From: Thermothielavioides terrestris NRRL 8126 | Lineage: Eukaryota > Ascomycota > Sordariomycetes > Sordariales > Chaetomiaceae | DNA: 64,000 nt | Direction of reading: 5' to 3' | Assembly: GCF_000226115.1 (NCBI RefSeq) | Contig: NC_016461.1 | Coordinates: forward strand, 3,968,001 to 4,032,000 | Shown here: positions 20,128 to 31,747 of the stretch, one piece after another | Position numbering within the stretch: position 1 is the first letter of the stretch | Layout of the letters: the number at the start of each line of letters is the position of its first letter | The notes under the pieces: generated by a model | Databases searched by the model: none | Told to the model about the DNA's origin: nothing | The model's input: the letters and a program-made list of their open reading frames with translations, nothing else | Program-made: the position numbers and the translations under genes

Positions 20128-21459
20128 CTAGCCCATCATCCTCCGCGTGCTCTTGTACACCAGCTTCGGCATATCGTCTGAGCCCTCGGCATCCACGTCC
20201 CCCACGCCCTCATCCACCTCGAGCGGCTTCTCGGCTCCGGCCGCCGGCGCCGCAGGCGCCGCCGCCGACACTTCGGCGGGAGCAGCGGGCTTCACCACGC
20301 TCTTGCGCATGCTCTGCGGGCGGTAGCTGCGGCCGCGCATGCCGTCGTCGTCGCCGACCTTGAGCAGGGCGGCGGGGTCCTCGCGGCGCACGCGCTCCAT
20401 CTCGCGGTCCGCCAGCTCCTTGGTCTCGGCCAGCCGCCGCTTGATGTTGGCCACCTCCTCGGCGCAGTCGCCGTCGCGCAGGAACTGGTGCGCCGCGTGC
20501 TCGCACATGCTCTGCACGTAGTCCAGCCCCCGGTCCAGCTCGTCGTACACGTCGCCGGCGGCCGCCCCCGCGGCCGGTGAGGCTCGGCCCATGGCGGCCG
20601 CTCGCGAGTACGGGTTGCGCCCCGTGCGCGCCATCAGCGCGCTGGGGCCCATGCGCCGCGTGCTGACGAAGGGTAGCGAGGGCTCGGCGTCGTCGTCGTC
20701 GCCTGCTGGTTTGCTCCCGGATGATGTGGGCGCCGGGTCGGCGGCGATGGGCGCGTCGCCCGGGGATGATGAGCTCGGTATTGGCGGCGGCTTGGTGGTA
20801 TCCTCGTCGGCCTCGTCGTCCGGCGTCTCCAGCTCGGCGAGCCGCTTGATCTGGGCGACCTTGGCGGCCATCTTGGCCTTGCGCATCATGTTGCGGCTGG
20901 CGCTGACGAACTTGACGAGCTCCTCGAAGAACATCTGCACGTAGCTGTCGTAGTAGACGATGATCATGCTGCGCGTGCGGTACGCGGGCCCGGCGCCCTC
21001 GGCGCTGACGACCGAGTCGGTGCGCTGTCGCTTGCGCAGCATCGCGCGCGCGCGTGCCTGGCCGGCGGCGCGCATCTGGCTCACTTGCCGCTGCAGGGCC
21101 GAGGGCGAATGCGGATCCGACGGGCTGCTCGGTGCTGCCGGTTGCTCGGTGCGGGCCTTGGCGGCGGCGGCCTCGGCGGGACCGGCCGCGTCGGACGGCG
21201 CTGGCGGGTCGCGCGGCTGGGCCTCGGGCTCATCGCGCGGCTGGGCCTCGGGCTCATCGCGCGGCTTGAGAGACTCGGTCGATCCCTTGTTCCGTATCGA
21301 CCGCGCGGCTCCGGACGAGGATCCCTCGGGCGAGCCCGCCCTGGCCTCCTCGGTCAGCTTGGCGAGCTCGATCTGGCGCTGCTCGATCTGGCCGTTGAGC
21401 TCGTCGAGCTTCTTCAGCCAGTCCGGCACGTTGGTGATCAGGGACTTGAGCGCCTCCAT
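20128..21459 (-). CDS. Unknown low-complexity protein with central coiled segment
   Basis: Single exon, 443 aa, not recognised. It starts MEALKSLITNVPDWLKKLDELN and forms a short coiled coil up to about residue 40. A disordered Pro/Glu/Ala-rich part follows, with an exact tandem duplication of PRDEPEAQ near 66-81. The most structured part, about residues 163-215, is aromatic then basic-helical (SMIIVYYDSYVQMFFEELVK, then RNMMRKAKMAAKVAQIKRL). Another helical stretch covers about 315-370, and the C-terminus ends with LVYKSTRRMMG. The coding style, strong codon bias and length support a real gene despite low complexity. No membrane segment or signal peptide was seen, so a cytosolic or nuclear scaffold is possible, without direct evidence. 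Confidence 0.7.
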   Translation of the reverse strand: MEALKSLITNVPDWLKKLDELNGQIEQRQIELAKLTEEARAGSPEGSSSGAARSIRNKGSTESLKPRDEPEAQPRDEPEAQPRDPPAPSDAAGPAEAAAAKARTEQPAAPSSPSDPHSPSALQRQVSQMRAAGQARARAMLRKRQRTDSVVSAEGAGPAYRTRSMIIVYYDSYVQMFFEELVKFVSASRNMMRKAKMAAKVAQIKRLAELETPDDEADEDTTKPPPIPSSSSPGDAPIAADPAPTSSGSKPAGDDDDAEPSLPFVSTRRMGPSALMARTGRNPYSRAAAMGRASPAAGAAAGDVYDELDRGLDYVQSMCEHAAHQFLRDGDCAEEVANIKRRLAETKELADREMERVRREDPAALLKVGDDDGMRGRSYRPQSMRKSVVKPAAPAEVSAAAPAAPAAGAEKPLEVDEGVGDVDAEGSDDMPKLVYKSTRRMMG

Positions 21460-24400
21460 GGCGAGATCCTCCTCCTCCCCGCCGGAAGGGCAGCCCTTGG
21501 GTACGTGTGCCGTCTTGTGGCCGTGGGTGCGTGCTTCGCGAGGCGAGCACGCACCTCTGACGCGATCACGCGGGATGACGCGAGTGTGTGTGTCTGGTGC
21601 GCAGTGAGAGGGGGTAGTTGAAGGATATCTCGACTCGTCCTCGGAACTGACAAGCGGCGCGGTGTATCAATGCAGAGATTTGGTCCTCGGGCAGAGATGG
21701 TGGCGTCGTCGTCCGAACCAAACACGGTACGGAAAATCATGCGCGGGAAGAGTGCACAAGCTGACTCGCAGTGCTCGGTGTAGCGCCGACAGAGGGAACA
21801 ATACTCGACAAGAGAAGATCTCTAGTCTTCTTCCGGAAACAGCCGCCCGGACGTGTGGTGTGAACGGTAGGATGGAGGTGAGGCGTCGATGTGGTCGAGA
21901 GACGTTCTTGCTCCAAGTTTGCAGGGGAAGCCCCCCAACAGTTCACGCCGCGGGATTGGGCCGCGGCGAAAAGAGGGCCCCCAACCTGGGACCGGGGGGG
22001 CTAGTTAGTTAGCGGGCTCGATCCGCAGCTACACTAGTGCGTGTAGTCAGGTGTGGTGTGGTGCCGTGTAGGTATACTACCTAGGTAGTCTCCGAAATAC
22101 ACACACACTGAAGTCGAAAGTCCGGGGGGTCCAGCTGCTGCCAATTTTCGCTTGGCCGGGTATGCCTGTTCGTCGACAGTTGCCCACTCAGAACCAAGCG
22201 TCACTCATCAATCGGCGTTTGACTGGCTGGGCAGCGAGCGGCGAGTTGTCAAGATCGGGTGGGGGATCGGCCCAGCAGTGGGCAGAGCACCTTTCGTTTT
22301 TTTTTCGCCTTGGCCAGTCGTGGAGCCTGCCGCGCCCAACAAGCCTCTTCGTCACCGTAGTGTAGTGTACTGTATTCCGTACATACACTCCGCAGTTCAT
22401 CGGCCAAACGGACGAGCGATGGAAAGGCGGGAGGAACGACACCGCAGCGTCAGCAAGCCACCAGCGCCTCCATGCACATGATATAGCAAGTAGTTTTGGA
22501 CAAAAGCCGCTCCCCCACCCTGGCGTTGGCAATTGGCGGCTTGCGGCCAGCTCCGAACGCACCCTGCTCCTCCTCTCCTCATCCATCTGCTTCCGATTTG
22601 CTTCCGTCCTGCACCGGCCTGGCTTGGCCCTGCACCGATGCTGCATGTCGATCACAACAGGACATATAAAAACGCGTGTATGTACTATGTATATTCCCTC
22701 TCCTTACGCTCTCATTCCCTCCACTTCCCGCTCGTACCCTGATCTTGCCCTCCGGGCCCACTAAAAGGTACGAGTCTGTCGTGTAGATGCAACGCTGGTT
22801 AGCTGGCTGGTTGCCTTGCTGCTGCCGAGTCCGATGTGTCTCTCTCACACCGGTCACCCGTCCTGCAGCTTCCCGCCTCAGCCGGTTCGAGTCGCGCTGG
22901 CAACGCGATGGCCCGAGGGCGCCCCGACCCTCTTCGGGCGTCGGACGGACGCTGTGATTTCGTTGCGGTTCTGCGGCGAAAGTAAAAAATGCACCTCGTG
23001 CGACGTCAGGGGCGGGCCGTCCGAAGGCGGTCTGCGAAGGCCAAGCAGTTGCAGGGCGGGGGTCACACCTCTCTCTGTCTCTCGGCTGCAGGTCGCAGGG
23101 CGGCCAAGGAAGGATGGAGGGGTGGGTGGGTGGTGGTTGTCTGCACGCGCGGGAATTGGCCGCTCGATCTGGCGTATCATCCGCATCCGCAGCGCCGCCT
23201 GGTGTGAGCCTTGGCTGCCTGTAGCACAGTGCCACAAATGATGACGCTCTCTGTTGGTATCCGACCTCCTTCTGCGCCAACAGCAAAGCCCTCCAACACG
23301 ATTATCGAAGTGAGTAACGAACTCGGCCTGTATGAAATCCGCACATGTGGTGTGGATGGCGGATTCCACCAACCGGCTTCCCATCCCTGCCCGGATTGAA
23401 TCAACGAAGGCTGGACATGCAGCAATGCCATGTCGCCCGAGCGTCAGAATGCGGAGGACGTGACATCGGCAACAGCCAAGGGCGTGAAAGGGCCCTCGAA
23501 GGAAGCTGCGGGTGATCGAACATGGGCGCTCTCCGTACTGTACACAGTAGGCCCCGCCTAGCCGAGGAGGCTCCGTCCGCATGAGGCGTTGATCCGAATC
23601 TCCGCTCGGCGTGCAGCGTGCGTGGCTGGCAGGATCCTGTCGTCTCTGGCTTCGCCCTGTGCGAGGAGGAGGCACACAGATCTCTTGCGAGCCCCGGGAG
23701 GCTTAAACGCCGTGTCACTGACGATGGCGGGATAACACTAGGGCTGCTCAGCGTTCATTTGACAACATACGATGGCCGTGTAACCGCTGGCAAGCCGCTT
23801 GCGTGCAACGTCGGTTTGCAATAAACGCTTGCGGCGGGCCGTTGGCAGGATCATTGCATGAGTGTGGAAACCTCCTTGCTAACTCTGGCCAAGCAGATCC
23901 GCATTGATCGTATGCGAGGATGCAACGCCTTCTTTTTTGGCTATAAGCCCGTCGGCAGCGGTCAGCCATTCTTGCTGGACAACTCTGAGCCCACCCAGTG
24001 GCCTGTGGAGCTGAAGTGGTTCAGGGCACAACCAGATGACTCTTTTAAGTCACCAATTCCCGGTACATAGCATCCGTCTCTGCACAAGATGTCATAGCGC
24101 TGGTCCGACATCCTATGACCTTCCTCCCGTCTGGCAGCCCCTGGGACTCATCAACCCGTCCGAGCCGTGTTGAAACATGGAGGGAATAAATGACAGGACT
24201 CGAGCCCGATGTGGAGACGAACCCGCAAGCTTGAGCTGCCTGAGAAGCTCCGTGAAAGCCGAGCTCAGCTCGTAGAGATGCGAAGAACCGTTCACGGGAG
24301 CTTGTGTGGATCCATGACAGGGCGCAGTCGAAGGAGGATGAGGTAGTATACCGCAGTAGGGTGACGGTGAGCACCAGGGGCTCACGTGTTTCTTCTCTTT

Positions 24401-26216
24401 CTATCACGTCCAGACAACTCCGAGATGCGGCTAGTATCCACTACAACGTGGTTCCACTCGTCCCACCGCACAACACGCCGTCCAGGGAGAATGAGTGTTC
24501 TGGGATGGAACATGGGTAATCAGATCCTCACCAGCCGTCGTCGGTCGAAGAAGGTTGACAGGAGCCGCTTCTCTCCTGCCCCATCGGGGCGAGCCCCTTG
24601 CGTGGAGTATAAGCACGAGACACTCATCAGGGAATCTCAACACACAACAGTGGAGAGAGCCGGTTTCGCCCAAAGAGTCTCTCTCCCTCGTCATTCGCCG
24701 ATGGGTCGTTGTACCGAGGTAACCCGCCAGCCAAGTATCAAGGCAAGGAACGAGAACTTGTCCTTCTCTGACCAACCACGTCAAAATTTTCCCCATTCGG
24801 CAACCGACGCGGGATGTGTCGCACGAAGAGGAGCGAACACTCCTACCGCAGTATGCATGCCGTTCGGAAAGAGAAACACACCCGCTGCTGCCGTTTCGCC
24901 TCCAAGCTCCGCTCCGCTGTGACAAGGAGAAGAAGCCCGTCGCGCTGCTTCCTGTGATACACTCCTCCAACCGGGGTCCGCATTGTGCGCCAATTTTAGC
25001 ACGCCCGACGCGACCCCGGATTTCATCCATAGTGTTGCCGCGTGTCTTCCGTGCACTTCATCATGTGGTGTATGTTTTCCGTACCCTTGCCGGCAATCGT
25101 CGAGATTGATGATGAGCAGGCAGTCCAGATTGCCGTTGCATACCGCCGAGCGGAAGTTGCGCCGTCTGACAGCCGGCCGTGGCCGCAGGCGATCCGTTGC
25201 TTGGCGCCAACCCGGCGCAATGCCCATGCTGATGACCGCTTCTTGCCGTTGGCACCAGATCTCAAGCGGGATTCCATTACTCCTGGCCCTCGTTTTACGA
25301 AGGGGCAAGGCATCATCCTCCATGATCACGAGCCATTCTGATGTGTCGCGCACTCCCCAATAGACACGACACTCGGCCACCTCCTGCCGCGCATGTGGCC
25401 TTTGCTCTCGTGTGCCGCTCTGCAATTTGTCACGAAACGGCACAGCAATTGCGTGTTCCTCTCGGCGGACCGGGGTGTCGAGCCCCGAAGAGGGGGCCCC
25501 GGAGTTAACTGCCTTGACAGGCTGTGCACGTGGGAAGTTGGGCCGCAAGGGAACTTGAGGGGCCGAAAATGCCCTAACCCCCACCCGCACGCAGTGCGAC
25601 CTTTCCAGCTTCCCCCCTGCAAAATTAGTCGGCGACCTGCCCAACGTTGGACGCCGGGGGCCCTCGCGTGGTCCGACCGTTGAACTGCAGCCAGCCCGCG
25701 CGCACGTCACGGTCGCTCTGTGCCAGCTTTGTCAAGGCTGAATAAGGAGATGGTGAGACGGGAGCAAGGGGAGCGCTCTCGTATATGGTGTATTCCGTAT
25801 GTTCCCTCGATTGCGTGCAACTTTTGTGGGCCAGCTGACCTGGCATCATCCAGTGCTGGATGGCCGGCCGCCGACGGGCCACGGACTTCCCCTTGGGGAA
25901 ACACTCCAGAACATGCCAACCAGAAAAGTGCTCTGCAGTGAACGCGAATCGACTGGACGAACTCGGTCTTGGCATTTCCGCGGGACAGGGATTACGATCC
26001 GGGTGGGGGCCACTGACAGGGCTGCCATGTGCCGCATTGACGTGTCCTCTTCATCCGGCGAGGACCGATGGCCAGCCGCCAACGGCGGCAAGAAGTGAAC
26101 AGGCAATTTCCTCTGTTCCCTCTGTCGAGAGAGAATGCCCCCCGCCCCACCGTCCCCCTGATTGGCTCGGACCTGGCTCCGCCGGATGAATCGTGCTGCA
26201 ATCCGCAAAAAGGCGG
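21460..26216. other. 4.8-kb gene-poor interval
   Basis: No recognisable gene on either strand. Open frames of 200-309 aa occur on the minus strand (for example 22579-23286, 22878-23675, 24781-25710), but they overlap one another in different frames, lack domains and are Arg/Pro/Cys-rich, as expected by chance in GC-rich DNA. It contains two overlapping GTAGTGTA octamers at 22357-22369 and a palindromic ACTACCTAGGTAGT-like site near 22077. I found no tRNA or 5S rRNA. Confidence 0.45.
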
Positions 26217-29200
26217 TCAGGCTAGCCAACCAGAGCCAGCCCCAAGAGTGCCCACCACGCTCTTGATCTTCTCTTTCTCTGCCCTTCCCCAGTCAACGCC
26301 CTTGAGCGCCTGCGTGGCGGGCTCTTCAGAATAAACTCCCCAGAGCTCGTCGACGACCATGCTCTTGACCCGCGGCCAGGGGTGGAACATGAGAGCGCTC
26401 AGTCGGGTTCGTGCCTGGCGAATACCCTCCTCCTTCCGCTGGGAATCACTGCTGTCCGCGGCAGGGAGCGCGTCGCGGCGGAGTTCCGCGATTGCACCGT
26501 ACACCTTGATGCAAGCCTCGATCTTGCGAACGTTGCCGGTCTTGTAGCATGCCTTTTGGACCTGCAGACACAGGTTGCTGTAATTGACGCTGCTGTTCCG
26601 TGCGAAAATGCCAACGTGGAACAGGAAGGCCACCACCTCGAGGGTCGGGACCAGTACCCGGTCTGTCCCTTGCCAGCTCTTCAGGTTCCGGGCGAGCGCG
26701 GCGCATACGGCATCCGTGTCGGCAGCCGACCGCTCGCAGAACTCGCACAGTGCCGCTCGGGCTGCAATGACCAGCTCCTCGTTGCCCGTGTCCGCGGACG
26801 ACACGAACCCGGATAACAAAGCATCCATCCAGCGGTCCGGGTCAGCTTTTACGAGGGACACGGCAGGGTGCAGCCAGTCCTGACGGAGCAGGTCAAGCAA
26901 GAAGAGGAAGTATGACTTGGACGAGAACGTAGATCGGCGCAGCGCCGCGGCTTGGCTGATAGCGGTTAGCAGTTGCCGCGGGGCGTCAGGGACGACCTTA
27001 CCTTGGCTGCAAGACAACGGCGAGGGCTGTTTGCGCCTCAGCCCTGACTCGGTCGAGCTTCTCGGCCGCCAGTCGCAGAATACGCAAGAATAGTTCGGAT
27101 ACGAGGTGCTGTTTCTTTGCCCAATGCTCTTCTCCTTCTCCCAGCCCCTCCCACAATGATCTTGTTGCCCGAATCGCTTGGAACCGCACCTGAGATCCCA
27201 CGTCGCCACGAGCGTTGGTGTGGTAGTCATCCAGGCCTTCGGCCACGAGTTCGAGTAACACGTCGGTGTTCTGCTTCAGCAGGTCGCTCCCTGTCAGGCT
27301 CTGGAGAATGCACGCGCGTGTGTCTGTCTCGACATCGTTCTTCCAACGCTCCGTGATGGCATCGCAAATCAATGTTTTGTCCTCCTCTAACGCTAGCGTC
27401 GACGCCAGCGGATAGACGGAGGCAAGTGCGGAGAAGTGGCCGCTCGTCGTGCGAGTTTTGGATGACTGGCGCGCCCGGGCGGCATCGGCCCACCCCCGGA
27501 TAGCCTCGTCGCGCTGTGTGTCGCTGCAAAATATCACAAAAACAACGGCCGCCTCGGAAGCGGCGGCGATGATATCGAGGTCTGGCCAGACGAGCCATTT
27601 TTGAAGATTATATCCGACAACACGGATCAAAGAGTCCACCTTCACCGTTCTCATGGACGCGCATTTCGCCAGCTCAGCTAACTCAACGCCACTCTTGGTC
27701 GTAAGAGAGTGCCCAGGCAGCAGGATGCCGGCGACCGATGTCGCAGCCTGTAGCACGGGGAATGACGAGATAATCAACCGGCTCGCGGCTTCGGCAACAA
27801 GCTCTGGCCGGCGGTAAGTCTTGGTGTGGCAATCTCCCAGTATGCCCAGCAGGGCATCTATCGAAAGATCAACAAACTCATTCAGCACAACATCCTTCCG
27901 TGTGCCGGCAGCTGCCGGAAGAGCATCGAGGACAGCCGCGAAAGTGAAAAAAAGGCCGTGTCGCTCTTCAACCTGCCGGGCCTCCAGCGACTTGATGCGA
28001 TTCAGGACCAGGGTTAAAGATCGCGCCAGGCGCTGAACGGGGTTGGGATCCGTCGAGGCCAGCTGCACAGCAATGGTGCCAAACGAGGCACCCGCAGCCC
28101 GTCTTGCACTTGCGTCCACGTCCCCAACACCTCTCCAGCCCAGCAAGGCATCCAAGATGGCCTCTCCGTACTGGCCAGAGAGCTTTGTCGCACCCAGGGC
28201 GACGTCCTGCAGCGCTCGTGACCTCAGCGCTACAGCATGGTAGTCGACGGTTTGAACAAGCCAAATGCCCTTTTCGACGGTGTCGGGGTGGCGCCCGATC
28301 AACTCTTGAAGCGCGGCCGAGGAGCCCCTTCTGATATTACCCGATGGGTCCAGACAGGCAGCGGCGACGAGCTCAATGGCGATGATTTGTAAGATCGATG
28401 ATCCTGAACAGGGTCCGGTGGCCCAAGAGGCAGTCGGTACTGCCAACAGCTCGGCCGTGGTATACCGGCGTGCCAGCGCCCAGATGCCAAAGCAGGCCGC
28501 GTCGCGGACATTTGCCCCGGTGGAGCTGCCGGAAGTACTCCGTCTCTCAAAGGATAGGCCCATGAGCAGCGCCTGAACAATGCTCGCCAAGTTATCAGCC
28601 GGAGGGGATCGACGGTACAGCAAGTGGGAAAGTGTAAGCATCAAACCGTGCCATTCCAGCGGATCGACCATGCTCAAGTCCTTCTTGGGTGCCAGCGTAG
28701 AGACTTGGCCATCGTTCACGCGCAACACGTTGCGGTTCAAAGACTCGAGGACGGCCTCGACCACCTCCGTCGCCATGACAGGGTCCAGCTTGAGCGTGAT
28801 GATGCTGAGGGCTTTGCTGGCCGCAAATCGGACGGGCGTGTCGTTGTCTGCGAGGCACTCCAGCAAGAAGCCAATGGTCGTCTCCACGATCTCAATCCCG
28901 GCCACGCCCTGCGCGTTCCTCAAGGACATCACGGCGATAGCCCGTATGACTTTGATTATCGCCTTGCGGGCCAGAGCCGACGACATCACGATCCCCGCCT
29001 TGGTGTCTTCGGATGCGATGCCGTGCACAGCTTGGAAGATGGTCGCCAGGAACTGATCCATGTCAGAGGTCTCTGACGACGACGCCAAGATGCCGGCGAG
29101 GAACGATAGCACGCCAATGTAATGATACGGCGTCCTCTCTGTTGCCTCCTCCGCGCTCGGACGAAGTGCAGCGAGAGCCCAGTAGACTAGCGCATCAAGT

Positions 29201-30004
29201 ACGCCAAGCTGCTGCATGTCCCGGCGCATCGAGATCCTCACCAACAAAGCCTTCGACGCGTCACGCTCCTTCCCGGGCACCGACAGGTACTTGATAGCCA
29301 GCGGCAAGATCCTTGTCGTGATGCTCGGTAGCCCAGCCGGCCACGCGAGCCCGGGGATGCGGACCAGCTCGTCGTCCTCGACCTCCTGCCAGGAGATGGT
29401 CGACAGGTCGAACGGCGCCAGCATGAGATGCGACAGCCACAACAGCACGACATAGCGCTCCTCCCACGTCCACTGCGCGGATGGCTGGGCGGCTCTCTCG
29501 GATTCCTCCAGGGCCGACAGGAGCAGCTCGAGGTACTTGGCCTCGTTGCTGAGGAAGCGCACGATGACCTTCTCGCCGCGGATTTTGCAGAAGGTGTAAA
29601 CGAGCTTGCAGATGGCCCGGGGCAGCGGCATCAACAGCTCGGAGCGGGTGGACCGCACGGCGGCGTGCCGGCGTGTGAGCTGGTACTCTAGAAAGGCGTC
29701 TCCCAGCGCGGGAAGCCATTTGGGCAGGTGAGGGTCGAGGAGCTGGGGGAGTTCTTGAAAAGGTCCCAGCAACTTGATGCGGTGTCGGTGTCAGTGCAGG
29801 TCAGAGGCAGGTAGTGCGCGGCGGCGGGGAGCTCACAGAAGAGATCAGCCGCTCCGTTTCGCGGGTCCGCACCCGTGACCGCACAGCGCCACCCGCGACA
29901 TCTTGTTTCCTCAGAAACGGATGCAGCGACTTGTCAAAATCGGCGATGAGATCGCCCGAGATCTTTTGCAGTTTGACGTCGAGATCCTCTTCCGGGGCAT
30001 CCAT
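26217..30004 (-). CDS. Tubulin-folding cofactor D (TBCD/Alp1/Cin1)
   Basis: Three exons, complement(26217..26955, 27002..29772, 29837..30004), give 1225 aa, the normal length. Cofactor D captures beta-tubulin and, with cofactors C and E, assembles and activates the tubulin GTPase heterodimer. The N-terminal exon is MDAPEEDLDVKL.. followed by LLGPFQELPQLLDPHL, a strong family match. The body is HEAT/Armadillo repeats, including YVVLLWLSHLMLAPFDLSTI (about 170-190), PVRFAASKALSIITLKLD and the GWRGVGDVDAS segment. The C-terminal domain carries SSKSYFLFLLDLL and FFARN-type helices up to DELWGVYSEE. Intron 2 is only 46 nt (GTAAGG..CTAACC..CAG) but restores the frame exactly. There is no signal peptide or membrane segment; cytosolic. 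Confidence 0.93.
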
Positions 30005-30462
30005 GGCGGAGCATGAGGAGGAAGGGGTTGCTAAGTTGAGGTTCCAGGGTTCCGAAGTGGGGCAGCGAGAACTTCAGGAAGTCAGTCGCCAGGCAACAGT
30101 GCTTGCAGCTTCTAGTTACCGAAATAGGAAACAGCAACGGCAACACGCACATACCCCGGGCATGCATGTACCTTCAATGCTTCCTCAACAGAGCGCATCC
30201 ACTCATCATCAACGAGGTCCACGACGAGGCACACATAGCCGACGAGGCGCACATAGCGACGGCACCTCACAACTTGCGCGCGCTGGGCCAGTAAACAGCA
30301 TAACCATGGCAGGAAGACACCTGGAACTGAAACTACCTCGTTGACTAATAACTGAGGTAACCGGGATATAAATAAAATGCCTCCTGCCTCCCAATCATTG
30401 CAAGATCATCATGATGATTGAACAATCTCCCAGACGCCACCAACCGCTGCCCGCTTAGCGAC
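30005..30462. other. Spacer between GH76 3' end and cofactor D start
   Basis: This should hold the cofactor D promoter and the GH76 3' untranslated region. A perfect-but-one 18-bp tandem repeat sits at 30222-30257. Nothing else was recognised. Confidence 0.5.
30222..30257. repeat. 18-bp tandem duplication
   Basis: Two adjacent copies of CGACGAGGCRCACATAGC differ at one base. They lie about 220 bp upstream of the cofactor D start codon. Confidence 0.85.
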
Positions 30463-31747
30463 TTAGACCACCGCCAGCGCCGCCACAATCACGTCCATGG
30501 CCGAGCTATGCGTCGAGGCATTCGGCCCGCCGCCCGCGCTCGCCGGCCCCGTCCAGGCGATGCCCAGCTGGTTCTGCGCGTTGCGGTCGTTGGCCCAGAT
30601 CGAGTCGGCATTCTTCTGGATGGCCGTGCGGAACGCGTCCTGCGGCGCCGCCTGCTGCAGATAGTGCAGGTTGCGCACGAAGATGCCCTTGAACTGGCTG
30701 CCGTCCCCGCCGCAGTTGGGCTCGCAGTTGTTGGCCTCGTGGATGATGCCGTTGCTGTCGCTGAGGAACGCCACGGCTGCCTTCGCGATCGTGGTGGCCT
30801 CGCCGAGGTACGATGAGTCCCCGGTGGCCTTGGCCAGCTCGACGAGGCCGCCCAGAACGACGCCCTGGTTGTACGACCACGTCGTCATCCCATTGTTGAC
30901 GCAGGTTCCGTCGGCGTTGATCGTCAGGCCGTCGTTGATGAGGTTGTTGCTGTTGATCATGCCGCTGTTCTTGAACCACGTCCACTGATCCTTGGCAATC
31001 TGTGTGTACTGCTGCTTCTTGCTTGGGAGGCGGTTGGCCAGGCTGGCCGCCACACTGAGATACAGCTCGTTGGCGATGGCGTTTTTGTAATTCCGATCCT
31101 TGTTCCACCAAATGCCGCCGCCGCAGGTAGCGTCCGTGCCGTTCTGCATGTCCTGGAAGATGTGATCGGCCGCATCAAGGTAGGCCTGCTCGTGAGCCAC
31201 ATCCCACGACCTGATAAGTCCGAGCGCCCACCAGCCCTCATCGTCGTAGTAGTCATTGATGAACTGGGGGAAGCCCCGCTTCTGCGCAAATGTGAGAGTG
31301 TACCTCGACGTGGGCATACCCGTGGCAGAAAGAGTCTTCCGCGCCGAGGCGGACACGCGCTGGGCGTTCTGGAACGTGTTGGCAATGACCCCGGATACGT
31401 TGAGGCTCTGGGCGGCAGACGTAGAGAGAACCGCCCAGTCAGCGAGAACGGTCAGGCAGTTTGCGCTGTTCCACCAGCCGGTCGTGCTCCAGAGGCCGCT
31501 GGGTGTGTCGTACCAGCCTTGGAGCGCCTGAGCTGCGAGCTGCGAGTCTCCAGAGTAGGGAGAGGCGTCCGACTGGTGGCTCTGTAGAGGAGACGCCAGG
31601 TGCAGGGCGCGGGCGGCGAGGCCGCCCCATCGTAACGCTACCATCGTGGCAGGTGGGTGTTAACGCGCGGGCAAGAGGGGCGATGGCCAGAAGGGCGAGC
31701 GGATAGAGATATAGAACGCTAGAGGAACGTGACCTGAATGCCCACAA
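30463..31747 (-). CDS. Secreted GH76 alpha-1,6-mannanase-like enzyme
   Basis: The main exon 30463..31581 encodes a GH76 (alpha/alpha)6 barrel. Its YYDDEGWWAL motif holds the adjacent catalytic Asp pair (about 150-151), with repeated aromatic barrel motifs (GWWNSANCLTVLADW, GGGIWWNKDRNYKNAIANEL, TTWSYNQGVVLGGL). The family acts on alpha-1,6-mannan backbones, either degrading mannan or, in GPI-anchored Dfg5/Dcw1 types, transferring wall glycoproteins. There is no GPI-type C-terminus here (it ends in DVIVAALAVV), so an extracellular hydrolase is preferred. A signal peptide encoded from an ATG at 31747 (MWAFRSRSSSVLYLYPLALL..ARA) can be joined by a proposed 55-nt intron 31582-31636 (GTTACG..CTACAG) to give 409 aa. 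That intron lacks a clear branch point. The alternative is an unspliced start at 31644 with no signal peptide. Confidence 0.85.

Noticed and set aside
24781..25710. 309-aa minus-strand open frame
   Set aside because: Overlaps other frames in the same strand and lacks any domain or start-context support.
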